This document shows positions 45,215 to 57,329 of a stretch of DNA of 64,000 bases, one piece after another. The stretch's first letter is position 1, and each line of letters starts with the position of its first letter. The position numbers and the translations under genes were made by a program. The notes beneath the pieces were generated by a model, which saw nothing but the letters and a program-made list of their open reading frames with translations, was not told the origin of the DNA and made no database searches. Source of the stretch: Rhodamnia argentea (taxonomy: Eukaryota; Streptophyta; Magnoliopsida; Myrtales; Myrtaceae). Where the stretch lies: contig NC_063151.1 in NCBI RefSeq assembly GCF_020921035.1, forward strand, positions 22,884,934-22,948,933, read 5' to 3'.

Positions 45215-45268
45215 CACGTCGGCACGAATTGATGTGAGACTTTGCGCGAGCCAACTCTCCCTACAAAT
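45215..45268 (+). promoter_or_regulatory. ASR copy 1 proximal promoter: ACGT element and weak TATA
   Basis: cccacgtcggcacg at 45213-45226 has an ACGT core and a GTCGGC piece like ABRE and DRE elements of ABA/drought-responsive genes. The position of the TATA box of ASR copy 2 (ctataaatgc) reads ctacaaatac here (TACAAAT, 45262-45268), so the box looks weakened. Confidence 0.5.
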
Positions 45269-45377
45269 ACCCCACTCCCTCTCAAACAATCTCACAGCAC
45301 ATACCATACACCTCAGCTATCCTCCTTTCCCTGATTCATTGTCAATTCTACTATCCCACCACAAACGACCGCCCACC

Positions 45378-46536
45378 ATGGCCGAAGGACACCGCCACCA
45401 CCTCTTCCACCACAAGAAGGAGGAAGAGCCACCTGTCGAGGCCCCCGCCTACTCCGAGACCGCCTACGGCAGTGGCCCGGATAGCACTTATGGCGACACC
45501 GCCTACGGTAGTGGCCCTGACAGCGCCAAGACCGCCTACGGTGGTGGCCCTGACAGCACTTATGCCGATACTGCCTACGGCAGCGGCCCTGACAGCACCA
45601 AGACCGCCTACGGCAGTGGCCCTGACAGCGCTTATACCGACACCGCCTACGGCAGTGGTCCTGACAGCACCAAGACAGCCTACGGGAGTGGCGCTGACGG
45701 TGCTTACGGCGAGACCGCCTACGGTAGTGGCCCTGACAGCGGCAAGACTGCCTACGGCAGTGCTTATGCCGAGACCACCGAGGTGAACACGGTCACGGAG
45801 CCTGAGGTCGATTACAAGAAGGAGGAGAAGCACCACAAGCACCTCGAGGAACTCGGTGGGCTCGGTGCCGCAGCAGCCGGTGCTTATGCCTTGGTAATAA
45901 TTATCATCATCTTCTCATTTCTTGCAATTTTTCCCATTTTGTGTATGGATAAAATTCGCGCCTACACCTTATTGACTTGAACCATCAGGTTGATCACAAG
46001 CACTGGATGCGAAGGAACTCGATTAGACTCACATATTTCAACTGGACATGATGATGGGATGCCATGCAAGAATGGACAATCCTTGTAAATGAGCCATAGT
46101 TTGAATTCAATAAATTTCCTTCGCCGATCAACTAGAGGAATGAGATTTCCCCACAATTGACTTAAAAAAACTGAGTTGTATGATCAAAAACTTCTGCTCA
46201 AAGTTAATAAATTAATTTTTTTGTTAGAACTTATACCATACTCAGAGCATGTATAAAAAAAATATACGTAGTAGAGAACTCCCTGTCTTTCTCTTACCTT
46301 ATCTCATCTTGTTTCACTCACACAATTCCTAATTAATGATGTGCAAACTGCAGTATGAGAAGCATGAGGCCAAGAAGGACCCAGAGCACGCCCACAGGCA
46401 CAAGATAGAGGAGGAAGTAGCCGCCGCCGCTGCCGTCGGGGCCGGCGGGTTCGCCTTCCATGAGCACCACGAGAAGAAGGAGTCCAAGGAAGAAGATGAA
46501 GAGGCTCATGGCAAGAAGCACCACCATCTCTTCTAA
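45378..46536 (+). CDS. ASR protein (abscisic acid, stress, ripening), repeat-expanded copy
   Basis: Two exons, 45378-45893 and 46354-46536 (phase-0 intron, gtaata...ctgcag), give 232 residues. The His-rich N-terminus ([14 protein letters not shown]) and the ABA/WDS domain ([54 protein letters not shown]) are diagnostic for ASR. Plant ASRs are small hydrophilic, zinc-binding, intrinsically disordered proteins that act as chaperone-like protectants in the cytosol and as DNA-binding factors in the nucleus; the Lys/His-rich C-terminus can serve as a nuclear signal. Residues 28-123 are an insertion of four 24-residue repeats (TAYGSGPDS units), making it twice as long as its neighbour at 62959. Lys/Glu/His-rich composition agrees with drought or ABA inducibility. 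The 3' end lies before the segmental copy B. Confidence 0.95.
45459..45746 (+). repeat. 72-bp coding minisatellite, four copies, in ASR copy 1
   Basis: Exactly 288 bp, 4 x 72 bp. Each unit encodes 24 residues as two half-repeats, TAYGSGPDS plus a 4-residue linker (TYGD, TYAD, AYTD, AYGE) and TAYGSGPDS plus a 2-residue linker (AK, TK, TK, GK). A ninth partial TAYGS follows. The period of 72 keeps the frame, so copy-number change does not disrupt the protein. Confidence 0.92.
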
Positions 46537-47024
46537 ACCATGGACGAATCTCCGTCTCTCTCTTCTTGCTTTGCGTCTTGTTTATGTAATTTTTACTTCT
46601 CTAACCAAGTATCGTACAAGTTACGAGACTGCCCTCCATGGTCGTCGTACTTTTGCTGAGGGGCGGTTCTTGAATCTTGGTTCTGCTGCTTGTTAATGCT
46701 TCCCGAGAGAGTGGAGTATGTGTGTGTATTTGGGCTTTGTCTTGTACCAGCTGTATCTTGGTGTCTAGTAACATTATATTCTGATATTATGATATATCTT
46801 GCATTTACCATTCAACTTATGATTTTAAGTGCAAAGAATAAATTCAATTTTATTTTCCAAAACCCATCAGCTCAGAGCCTCCGCATAAAGTAGATCCAAC
46901 AAGTTAGTGAATGTTAATTCACTCAAAACGTGGCAACATGAGATCTAGAATATCACCAGATCGCAATGTATATTCAACTACAATTCAAAAAATGTATGAA
47001 ATAATAAATAACACCTACAAGGGT

Positions 47025-48446
47025 ACACACTTTGAGAATAGATCTCGCACAAAAACTACGTTTGAAATGATTAGCTGACCATATGTTATTTTGTCCATTT
47101 TCGTTGTAGTCACATAGAAAGTTTGAAAGAATTTGTTGAGCGATGCCTATATTTGAAATGATTAACCGGAGTTGGTTGGCAACTCTCTAGATGTTTATTA
47201 TAGGGATTCCATGCCTGCGACAGAATGTTCGATAGAAGCCATAATTCTTATTCGTTTTCAGCAAATCCGTTGCCTCCATCTCCATAACGATGCCAGTGAA
47301 ATCTGAATAGGGATTATCCTATATCATGGCCGAGCCAATGCTGCGAAGGAACCAAGGTTGCCTGAGGCTGAGGAGAGATCGTGGAATTCGAGCATATAAC
47401 CAAAGGGTCTCATACCATTTGGGAGTAAGCCCTACACCACTAGACCAACCACCGTTGTGGTGGAGGAATTTTTATTTCACTATACAAGGTAGTCAATTAA
47501 AGTTAATAGCAAAAGATTTTATCGTCACAAAGATTTTTACATATAGGTACTATTTGTCGATGGCGAGTGCCGAATTGAATATGTTCTTCACCATATTTTG
47601 AATGAAAATATGTTGAATTGACTTAAACTGTGGCTAGAGAATAGCATGAGAATTAGAATATAAGACAAAATAAAATAAAAGATGCCTATCATGAAAACTC
47701 TTAGAAGTGTAGGGATTTAAAATGTGGTTTCTTTACACTGTTTTCTTTTCTTCCTCGTTTGCAATAAAGTAGCAAATATATAAGAAAGCTATATAGTTCC
47801 CCTCTCTCTAAATACATCCAAGGATAGCCACAATAATTGAGATATCTGTCCAGTCGGCCACTGATCCAATCAACCAAACACAAACTAGGGGGGGCCCCAT
47901 TACTTTCGAAATATAGAACAGGGACCCCACTGTAATGGGGTCTTGGCATATACTAATCTGTTTACATAATGTCTTCTTAATTACATGCCACATTTTTTGT
48001 TTTGAGGGGGGGGTGTGGGGGCATGGTCCTCATATAGAAGAAAACATCCCTTTTTTTTACGTTAAGTAACACACACACATATACACACACACATCTGCTT
48101 ATTTATTCATTTATTTATGTTTTATAGATGTCCACCTCCTGAGCACCACCAGATAATTTCAACCCATTGATTTTAGAGCCAGATTGATGTCGCCAGATCT
48201 GAAATGAAGGGGTTCAACCAAATTACATAAAGATTTAAAAAAAAAAAATCAATGGTGTCTGCATCTAAAAATCGCCAGAACAAAGGGCATAAAAATGTTC
48301 ACATGCGAGGGAGCTTACTAACTGTCCCGAAGAATTCGCTGGCATGGACAGATATTTGAGCTGATTTAGTTTTGTGCTGGACCAATGAATATTCAAAGCA
48401 AATAAATTGAGAGGTCCGTCGGCATTTAAAAAGTAAAAAAGAAAAC
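47025..48446 (+). repeat. Segmental duplication, copy B
   Basis: Counterpart of 41034-43480, shorter because it lacks both MITEs. Homology ends at about 48446, where the rearranged gypsy-type retroelement begins. An (AC)n-rich microsatellite lies at about 48068-48092 and a G-rich run near 48007-48020. Confidence 0.88.
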
Positions 48447-48677
48447 AGATCTCTAAAGATATCATTAAGAGCTCCTAAAAAACAAGGCAATCTTTTAACG
48501 ATTCTGCTAGCGGCATCTTGATTTCCTTCTTTTTTCCTTATCTTCTCCATATATCATTATCCTGCACAAATAAGGAAAATTTGAATAAATAGAAGGAAAT
48601 CCAAATATTTTCTTTCGGATATCACATTATTTGTTGCCTAAAATAAGTAAAATAACTCTATTTTTATAGAGTTATCA
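48447..48677 (-). repeat. Athila-like LTR fragment (minus orientation)
   Basis: The outer 230 bases of the LTR that is complete at 54928-56119, with the same end actctatttttatagagttat. It is followed on the minus strand's upstream side by the polypurine tract aaacccccaaacttaac (48676-48692), so it is the beginning of a 3' LTR read on the minus strand. Confidence 0.75.
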
Positions 48678-49750
48678 AACCCCCAAACTTAACATTTTGT
48701 TAGTCCTTTAGCAAAAGCAACAGATAACACATATCAAATTCTTCTATGATTCTTCCATAATTGTTCGAATTCACAATTCAAAGAAAACACAAATTTCATC
48801 CAAACATTGAAAAACAATCAAAACTAATTGTAATTATGTGATCCGCATGTGTCCCCAAATTTTTAAATTATACGCAATCCGGATAAATTCACATTGGTAT
48901 GCAACTTCTCAAAAACTCTACATAGTATGACCAAATCTCATAAGTTTTCTTTTCACTTCTCTCTCCACTATTGTAAGCTAATCATCCAACCAAAAATCAA
49001 TAGGACTTTCTCAGATTGTAATGTAAGGTTGGGCTAACGGTGAGATAAAGGTAAATTTAAGCTCAAATCACCCATCAACACATAAATTTCTAGGATATAA
49101 TTACAGCTCATGCCACTATCCCCAATTTCAATCCTTGAGCATAATCTTTCTACCACCACTTATCATCATTCATTCACTTTTTTTCCTTCCTTTTTTTTTC
49201 TTTGCTAAATGGCTGAGTTCCTCCTTAAGTCCCTCCTGATGTAACACGAACATCCCCAACCCATTGAGTATCCAAAAGGCTCACTCAGTTGAAAGTTGGA
49301 TAGGGAACCATAAAAGTAAATTTTTTGTTTTTGAACGATACACCCCAAACAACAATAGCAATCATTTTTTTTCATGCTCCACCCTTCCTCCCAACTTGCT
49401 ATTATGCTAAAAAAAACTTTTATCATAAAAATCAACATGTTCATGGGTGTGGGAAGATGATATAATTTGGTAAAAGATGAGCTAAAATTATGTGGGTGTC
49501 AATGAAAAATTGGATAAGAATTAAGGCTCAACAAGGTGACTAGAGATAAATAAATAGGGTTGGATTGAAAGGCTAAATCGGTCCAAAAAAAAATGCCTTA
49601 ATCATTTTCTCAGTTAGATGTAACTCAGGATTTCTCCTCAAGAGAAAATCAAACAAATTCTAACATTTGGGTGAGATCTAAGAAAATCACACACTTCACA
49701 CGAATGTTCTCTAGATGCACACACAACTCAAAAATTTAGGATTTTTAGTA
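48678..49750 (-). mobile_element. Athila-like 3' non-coding region, minus orientation
   Basis: Reverse-complement counterpart of 51850-52950: for example 48755-48990 corresponds to 52640-52890, and tttgagttgtatgtgcatcc at about 51875 is found inverted near 49715-49735. It carries no coding sequence. It forms one arm of a roughly 1.3-kb inverted repeat. Confidence 0.75.
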
Positions 49751-49767
49751 CTATACGTGTTAAAACT

Positions 49768-50326
49768 TGTTCGCAAAATTCTCAACACAAGTGTACGTGT
49801 CGAACAAGTAACATAATGATGAGAAAAGGTATCGTCCCCTAGAGATTGATGATTAATAAACTAATTAAATATTAAAAATGGATTGAGTCTCAAATTTATC
49901 TAACAAGAAAAAATAGAATAGAGAATAAAATAAAATTGACAATCTTAAAGGCAAAAGTTCGGAACTAGATGCGGTAAATCAATCAAATAATCTGATTTCA
50001 CCGTAACCACTAGACATAAATTTCAGATATTTACACAAACAAGAACGATATCAAACATGTGATAGCGAAATTTTCTCTACTATTTACTATCCTATCTTTA
50101 GGTATAGTAAACCTACTCAAATTATCAATCCACTATATCTCTACGTGAATTTAAATAGACATAAGTGCATTAAAATCTATTAATATTCCCAGTTTACAAT
50201 GAATCTTTTGGATCACCTTATCACTAAAAGCCACACAAATAATGTGGTATATTTCTATCCACATTGTAATTCATTATTATATATTATAACGAGCAATTGC
50301 ATATTATCACTTCTCGGTCTCAAAAC
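49768..50326 (-). repeat. Athila-like LTR inner fragment (minus orientation)
   Basis: Matches 54928-55480 in the same direction (tgttcg.aaaattctcaac.caagtgtacgtgtcgaacaagtaa, then ggtatagtaaacctactca, aatgaatctttt.gatcacctta). It is joined abruptly to integrase sequence in the opposite orientation at about 50327. Confidence 0.75.
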
Positions 50327-50330
50327 TGCA

Positions 50331-51300
50331 GCAATGGTTTTACAGTTTGGACTTTATTGGCCCGCACTTTTTAAAGTTGTATACTCCTATGTTGCTTCAT
50401 GTGGTCGGTATTAGAGAACGGGGAATATTTCTAGAAAAAATGAGATGCCTTTAAACAACATTATTGTGTGTGAATTATTTGATGTTTGGGGTATTGATTT
50501 CATGGGACCTTTTATACCTTCTTATGGGAATTTATACATTTTAGTGGCTAGGGAGTATGTATCTAAGTCGGTAAAAGCTATAGCATTGCCAATAAATTAT
50601 GCTAAGGTTATGGTTAAATTCTTGAAGAAAAATATTTTTATCCGATTCGGCACACCTAGGGCAATCATAAGTGATATGGGGACACACTTTTGCAATAAAC
50701 AATTTGAAGCACTTTTAAGTAAGTATGAAGTCACCCATAAGGTTGCAACACCTTATCATCCTCATACTAGTGGTCAAGTAGAGGTTTCAAACTGTGAAAT
50801 AAAGAGAATTTTAGAAAAAATAGTGAATGCCTCTAGGAAAGATTCAATGAAACTTGACGATGCACTTTGGACCGATATGACAGCTTTCAAAACCCCAATT
50901 GGGATGTCTCCTTTTAGGCTAGTATTTGGAAAAGCTTGTCATTTACCAGTGCAATTAGAGCATAGAGCATATTGGCCTTTGTAATTTCTAAATTTTGACA
51001 TGAAATCCACAGGTGAAGAAAAATTGTCGCAACTGAATGAATTGGAGGAATTTTGCAATGAGGCTTATGAAAATGCTAAGATGTATAAGAAGAGTACAAA
51101 AGATGGCATGACAAGCACGTATTCCAAAGAGAGTTCGAAATTGGCAAAAAATTTTTACTTTATAACTCTCGTCTTAAACTTTTTCCAAGAAAGTTACGGT
51201 CCCAATGGTATGATCCTTTTACAATCACACAAGTACTCCCATACGGAACACTTGAAGTTGAAGATGATATCAAGGGCACATTTAAGGTGAACGGTCAACA
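50331..51300 (+). pseudogene. Ty3/gypsy (Athila-type) integrase fragment
   Basis: Begins in the zinc-finger part (LQFGLYWPALFKVVYSYVA), then has a stop (TAG, 50412-50414). The main frame 50445-50984 has the integrase core: [21 protein letters not shown] and [10 protein letters not shown] supply the Asp, Asp and Glu of the catalytic triad. [21 protein letters not shown] is the typical end. The frame 51000-51290 continues with ELEEFCNEAYENAKMYK but is frame-damaged. Reverse transcriptase and protease are absent from the window. Such integrases belong to envelope-region-bearing plant gypsy lineages. It is a non-functional relic. Confidence 0.85.
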
Positions 51301-52947
51301 TCTAAAGCCCTACTTTGAAGGTGGATACAATAAGCAAAAGACCACCATTAAATTCCATCCCCCAACATAGCGACATCTGAGATAGTTTGGCTAAAAACTA
51401 TAAAGCAAGCACTTCTTGGGAGGCAACCCAAGTGTTTTCACTATGTTTCTTCGTTAATGTTTTAAGTTCATTTTTTTTGCAAAAAAGAAGAAGCAAAAAG
51501 TAAAAAAAATAATTTTTCTCTATTTTATGTAAGGTAATTTTCTCTCTCAAGAGATCAGCTTGTTGGAGTTTTCTATATCAAGGCAACCGATGGACACATC
51601 TTAAAACAATGGGGTTTTCTTATTCTTGTTTTTCTTATGTTTTTCGCATTGAGGACAATGGCTCCATTCAAGTTTGGGGGGGAGATAAAACTTTTACTAA
51701 ATCAAATCTTAAATTTTGTGTCATGATTCATGCTTTCTTTCATGATTGCATTCCTTGTTGTAATTTTTGTGATTCTTAGGAAAATTTAGATATTGGTCAA
51801 ACTATGTGAGTTAATTTTGATTTTGATTATGTTGATACACTTATTGAGAACTAAAAGCCATTAATTTTTGAGTTGTATGTGCATCCAAAGAACATTCATG
51901 TGAAGTGTGTGATTTTCTTAGATCTCACCCAAATCTTAGAATTTGTTTAATTTTCTCTTGAGGCGAAATCCTAGGCTACATTTGACTATGAAAATGATTT
52001 AGGCAATTTTTTGGACCAATTGAGCATTTCAAGCCAACCCTATTTATTTATCTCTAGTCACCTTGTTGAGCCTTAATTCTTATCCAATTTTTCATTGACA
52101 CCCGCATAATTTTAGCTCATTTTTTACCAAATTACATCATCCTCCCATGCCCATGAACATTTTGATTTTTAGCATAAAAGTTTATTTGAGCATAATTGCA
52201 AGTTGAGAGTAAAGGTGGAGCATGAAAGAAAAAAATTGCTATGGTTGTTTAGGGTGTGTCGTTAAAAAAAAGAATTGCTTTTATGGTTCCCTATCCAACT
52301 TTCAATTGAGTGAGCCTTTTGATACTCAATGGGTTGGGAATGTTTGCGTTATATTAGGAGAGGCTTAGGGAGGAACTTCACCATAAAGCAATGAAAAAAT
52401 AAAGAGAAACAAAAGATAAAAAAAAAAAGAGAGAGAGAAGAAAGAAAAGGGAAAAAAATGAATGAGTGATTATAAGGGGTGGTAGAAAGATTATGTTCAA
52501 TGAGTGAAATTGGGGATAGTAGCATGAGCTTTAATTATATCCTAGAAATCAATGTGTTGATGGGCCATTTGAGCTTAAATTTACCTTTATCTCACCATTA
52601 ACCCAGCTTTAAGTCCTATTGATTTTTGGTTGGATGATTAGTTTACATTAGTGGAGAGAGGAATAAAAAGCAAACTTATGAGATTTGGTAATACTATAGA
52701 GAGTTTTTGAGAAATTGCATACCAATGTGAATTTATCTAGAATGCATATAATTTGGAAAGATGGGGACACACGCACTTGGATCACATAATTAGAATTAGT
52801 TTTAACTCATTTTCAATGTTTGGATGAAATTTGTGTTTTCTTTGAATTGTGAATTCGAATAATTATGGAATAACGTCATGGAAGAATTTGAAATAGGTTA
52901 TCTGTTGCTTTTGCTGGAGGATTAGCAAAATGTTAAGTTTGGGGGTT
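51301..52947 (+). mobile_element. Athila-like 3' non-coding region and polypurine tract, plus orientation
   Basis: Long non-coding stretch after the integrase, including purine-rich runs (52400-52460). It ends in the polypurine tract gttaagtttgggggttt at about 52932-52948. The part from 51850 is the inverted partner of 48678-49750. Confidence 0.75.
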
Positions 52948-53260
52948 TGGTAACTCTGTAAAAATAGAGTTATTTTACCTATTTTAGGCAATAAATAATG
53001 TGATATCTGTGAGAAAATATTTGGATTTCCTTCTATTAATTCAAATTTTTCTTATTTCTATAGGATAACACTATATGGAGAGATAAGGAAAAAAAGAAGG
53101 AAATCAAGATGCCACCAAAAGAATCGTTAGAAGATTGCCTTGTTTTTAGGAGCTCTTAATGTTATCCTTAGAGATTTAGTTGTGTTTGGGATGTTTTCAC
53201 GTTATCTTTAGGGATTTATTTTTTTTCGGCATTTACGCTGAGGCATCTGCAAAAGGAATG
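52948..53260 (+). repeat. Athila-like 3' LTR start, plus orientation, truncated
   Basis: Follows the polypurine tract and begins tggtaactctgtaaaaatagagttatttta, the inverse of the ends at 48677 and 56119. It breaks off after about 310 bases, next to a gag gene on the opposite strand. Confidence 0.75.
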
Positions 53261-53329
53261 TTAATGCGTAATTTTTTTTTAAATACATCAATAAATTTAG
53301 AGAATTACTTATCTATTTTGTGCTGCTGA

Positions 53330-54720
53330 AGTCGCTAAGAGAATGGAACTAGCGGCACATATGGCTTTGGATTTTCTGGAAAAAGTTTGGTTTTGCTTGC
53401 CTCCTTTGGTTGTTTACTGACTTCCTCTTCTTTGCCTCTAGAAGTCTCTTGGTTGGCATCTTCTTCTCCCACTTGTTTACCACTTCTTAGCGTTATAGCT
53501 TTTACATCTTCAACTGGATTTTTCTCCGTGTTACTTGGCAAAGAACCTTGATGTCTTCTTGACATCATGTTTGCTAACCGACCCACTTGCATCTCTAGAT
53601 TTCTGATTGAAACCTCTTGGTTCTGACATCTCACATTTGTCCTCTTGATGAAGTCATGAGTGGTGCTAGCAAGTTTGGTGACTATATATTCCAGATTATA
53701 TTTTGTATCTTCTAATTGTCTCGGTGGCAATTTCGTCACATTATGATTACTCCATGAAAAATTCGGATGATTGCGCCATCCTGGATTGTATGTGTTGGAA
53801 TAGGGATTATTCTGCGATCCGTTAAAATTCCCAACAAAGTTAGCATTTTCACTAGGTTATGTAATAATGTCACTTACCTAACACTTTGCACTAATATGTC
53901 CTCCACCTCAAAAATCGTATGTCATATTCTGAATTTGCATGACTGAAATACTCATGTTATATATCTTTTTGTTGAGTACTTCAAGTTGTGTAGCAATTGT
54001 GATGACAGCATCCACTTCATGAACTTCGCTAGATTTTCGTACAGGTAACCTCTCAGTAGGCCACTAATAACTATTGTATGCCATTTCCTCTAATAGGTTA
54101 TAGGCTTCTTCTGGTGTTTTATTATCCATAATTTCCCCTGCAGCTGTATCAATCATAGAATGAATATTTGCACTAGACACATTATAAAAAGTTTGTACCT
54201 GCATCCATACGGGGAGTCCATGATATGGGCATCTCCTAAGAAACTCCTTGAATCTTTCCCATGCTTCATACAATGATTCATTATCCATATGCACAAAATT
54301 AGTAATATCATTAAGCATTTCTGCAGACTTTGCAGGTGGAAAGAACTTACCGAGAAGTTTTTGGGTCATGTCATTCCATGTAGTGATTGATCTTGCAGAA
54401 AGAGAGGAGAGCCATCCCTTAGCTTTGTCTCTAAGGGAAAATGGAAATAATCTTAATCTAATAGCATCATCTGTAACTCCATTATATTTAAGTGTATCAT
54501 AGATTTCAAGAAAAGCATAGATGTGAGCATTTAGATCATCGCTTGATAGCCCACTAAATTGCACTGATTGTTGAAGCATCTAAATGAGTGATGGCTTGAT
54601 CTCAAAGTTGTTTGTTTGGATTGCAGGTCTCCTGATGCTTGATGTAGTGCCCTAAACTGTTGGCGCATCATAATCTCTCAAGAGTCTACGTTGATCTTCA
54701 GCATCTCCCATCTTTTCAGT
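53330..54720 (-). pseudogene. Ty3/gypsy (Athila-type) gag remnant
   Basis: Read from about 54720 downwards. The upper frame (54579-54064) has the retrotransposon gag domain: LRLFPFSLRDKAKGWLSSL, FPPAKSAEMLNDITNF, SLYEAWERFKEFLRRCPYHG. After a stop and damaged sequence with further stops near 53880-53910, the lower frame (to 53335) contains YNPGWRNHPNFSW nearby and QVGRLANMMSRRHQGSLPSNTEKNP...KAITLRSGK. This arrangement is typical for Athila-like gag. At least three in-frame stops make it non-functional. No protease or polymerase follows, because the sequence switches strand below 53260. Confidence 0.87.
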
Positions 54721-54907
54721 GTGATTTCTCTATTTTCTTAGTCGCCTTTTGAATGTACGTTTGATTTCTGGATGAAACTCAGCAAGTTTCCCTTGTTGGC
54801 TACGTGTCATACACAGATTTACACTTTGGAGAGAAAAAAAAGAAGAAGCTAGATTAAACCTATAATTATCCGGTATCAATAGTAATTAGTATTTAACAAT
54901 CAATCCC

Positions 54908-54920
54908 TAGCAATGGTGCC
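54908..54920 (-). promoter_or_regulatory. Primer-binding site of Athila-like element
   Basis: The minus strand reads tttttggcaccattgctaggg directly inside the LTR. This resembles the TGGCGCC-GTTGCC-GGGG type binding site usual in this lineage, with C-to-T type changes. Confidence 0.6.
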
Positions 54921-54927
54921 AAAAAAT

Positions 54928-56119
54928 TGTTCGTAAAATTCTCAACGCAAGTGTACGTGTCGAACAAGTAATATAAGATGAGAAAAGATATCATCCCACA
55001 AAGATTAATGATTAATAAACTAATTCAATACTAAAAATGGACTAATTCTAAAATTTATCTAACAAGTAAAAATAAAATTGACAATCTTAAAGGCAAAGGT
55101 TGGAACTAGATGCGGTAAATCAATCAAATAACTACGTTAGAGCATACGATTTCACCATAATCGCTAGACATGAATTTCAGATCTTTAATCATACAAGAAC
55201 GATATGAAACATGTGACAGCGAAATTTCCTCTGCTATTTACTATCATATCTCTAGGTATAGTAAACCTACTCAGTTTATCAATCCATTATATCTCTATGT
55301 GAATTTTAATGAACATAAGTGCTTTAAAATCTGTGAATATTCCCTGTTTACAATGAATCTTTTAGATCACCTTATCAGCGAAAGCCACACATAACATGGT
55401 ATATTTCTATCCACATTTAATTCATAGTTATATATTATAAAGAGTAATTGCATATTATCACTTTTCAGTCTCAAACATGCACATCGGATCATTCAAATGG
55501 CGACCAATCACTTAAAAGCATTAAGCACAATAATATATAACTCACATGAATGAAATTACTTGCAGAACATAAACATCTCGAAATTCACATCATCATGGTC
55601 AGGCTAAATCGTAATCTTACTAAAGAAAATCATAACATAATAGAAGAAGAAACAAAAATATAAATTAAATCAAACGCCTTAAATCAAAGAATAAAAATTC
55701 TATCACCACTTTGTCTTCTCTTCAAAATACTTTAAAAAACTCCAAGAACAATGAAAGAACACTATGAAAAAGAAAAAATGCTAAACGTCTCCCAAGCTCT
55801 TTATGTTATCCTCTAAATAGGGTAACATTCAAGACTCCTGAAAATAAATAAATTCCTAAAGATTACATGAAGATACCCTAAACACAACTAAATTTCTAAG
55901 GATAACATTAAAAGCTCCCAAAAACAAGGCAATCTTCTAACAATTCTGCTAGTGACATCTTGATTTCCTTCTTTTTTCCTTATCTTCTCCATATATCGTT
56001 ATCCTGCACAAATAAGAAAAATTTGAATAAATAGAAGAAAATCCAAATATTTTCTCACATATATCATATTATTTGTTGCCTAAAATAGGTAAAATAACTC
56101 TATTTTTATAGAGTTATTA
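54928..56119 (-). repeat. Complete 5' LTR of the Athila-like element (minus orientation)
   Basis: About 1.19 kb between the primer-binding side (54928) and the outer end (gagttatta, 56119). Its two halves match the separate fragments at 48447-48677 and 49768-50326. Non-coding and AT-rich. Confidence 0.75.
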
Positions 56120-56394
56120 GGGACAACGGCCAAAGGTGCTATGTTTCACTTTTTTTTTAACTTTTATTCTTCCAAAATTTGTAATTTAATTTAATTAAAA
56201 ATTAGGTTAAAATTATATTTTGACGAAAATGCCCTTAATCGGCCGAAATATTTAACCGATCTTCTAGGTCAAGCCCTTATTTAAAACATTTATAACCACT
56301 TGGCCCTTATTTGAAACTATGATGCCACTTTAGTCCCTTATTTAAAAAAATTAGGACATTTTGGATCCTTATTTGGAATTTTTCCTTTTTTTGC
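56120..56394. repeat. Dispersed repeat related to 29755-29895
   Basis: Contains aaaatgcccttaatcggcc, aagcccttatttaaaacat, ggcccttatttgaaac and tcccttatttaaaaaaatt, tandem lines like those of the repeat at 29.8 kb. Confidence 0.5.
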
Positions 56395-56805
56395 CAATTG
56401 AGCCCTAAACGTTTTGTACTTTTGTCAATTCATTCCATTTGTTCAATTTTAGGCAAAAATCATTGACATAGATGTCAATCGTCCTAAGTGGCCCGATCAG
56501 CGCTAATGAGGACTTAATTATATTTTAATGTTTGTGAATTTTTATTTATTTTTCTTTTCTTTTCTTTCTCTTTATTTGTTTTTCCCTTCCTTCTTCCTCC
56601 AACTGGTCGCCAAGGCTCACCAGCTACTACACAGAGGATAATCGGCATTTATGTCAGCAATTTCTGGTCAAAATTGTTTGGATAGACTGAATTGACCCAA
56701 ATGCAAGAAGTTTAGGACTCAATTGGCAAAAAAAAAAAAGAGTTTAAGACTAAATTGACACAAATTACAATAGGTTTAAGGCTTTTTTGGTAATTCTTCC
56801 AATAT
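56395..56805. mobile_element. MULE-like MITE, truncated copy
   Basis: The right end ctaaattgacacaaattacaataggtttaaggcttttttggtaattcttcc closely matches the end of the element at 30699-31295. A small GC-rich core lies near 56600-56630. The left terminal inverted repeat is missing or decayed. Confidence 0.6.
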
Positions 56806-57329
56806 AAAATCATGTGTTTTACAAACAATCTAAGAGTATAGTAGGAAAAGAAAAATTGAAAAAAAATGAAATTGCGATGATGGAAAATTGAACTTTAGAT
56901 ATTTGATGTGCTCAAATAATTGCAAAAATGAAAATTAAGTTGTCATGAAATCATGGACGATGCTTAAAGAACATTTTTCTTTTCTCAATATGAAACCCTT
57001 AATCATTGATCTTCAACTAATAGTGTCCGTAGAGCAGGTTCATGTGATGGAATTCCTTAATCAAAAAGTCAAAACCACCCACTTACATTATAAAGCCTCC
57101 TCTTGAACTTTAGATTTCAAAATCTTGCGGTTCAAGCTTAAGGAGGGGCGAAGAAATTATCAAAAGAATCAATGGAGAACGATAAGAACATTAGAGATAT
57201 ACCTTGCTCCATTACAACATTGGTCCATTTTAGAAAAGACAATAAAATTAGGAAACTATTCAAAATTGAAACGACAAAAGTTAGGATATTTGATGTGCTC
57301 AAATATTGGATAAGAAACCCCTAATTGGA
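56806..57329. other. Intergenic
   Basis: No gene is recognised. It leads into the tandem array. Confidence 0.4.

Noticed and set aside
45459..45746. CRISPR-like or satellite array
   Set aside because: The repeats are contiguous, in frame and encode a protein block in a plant gene.
45351..45842. 163-codon minus-strand ORF opposite ASR copy 1
   Set aside because: It is a shadow of the in-frame 72-bp repeats; the plus-strand ASR motifs are unmistakable.
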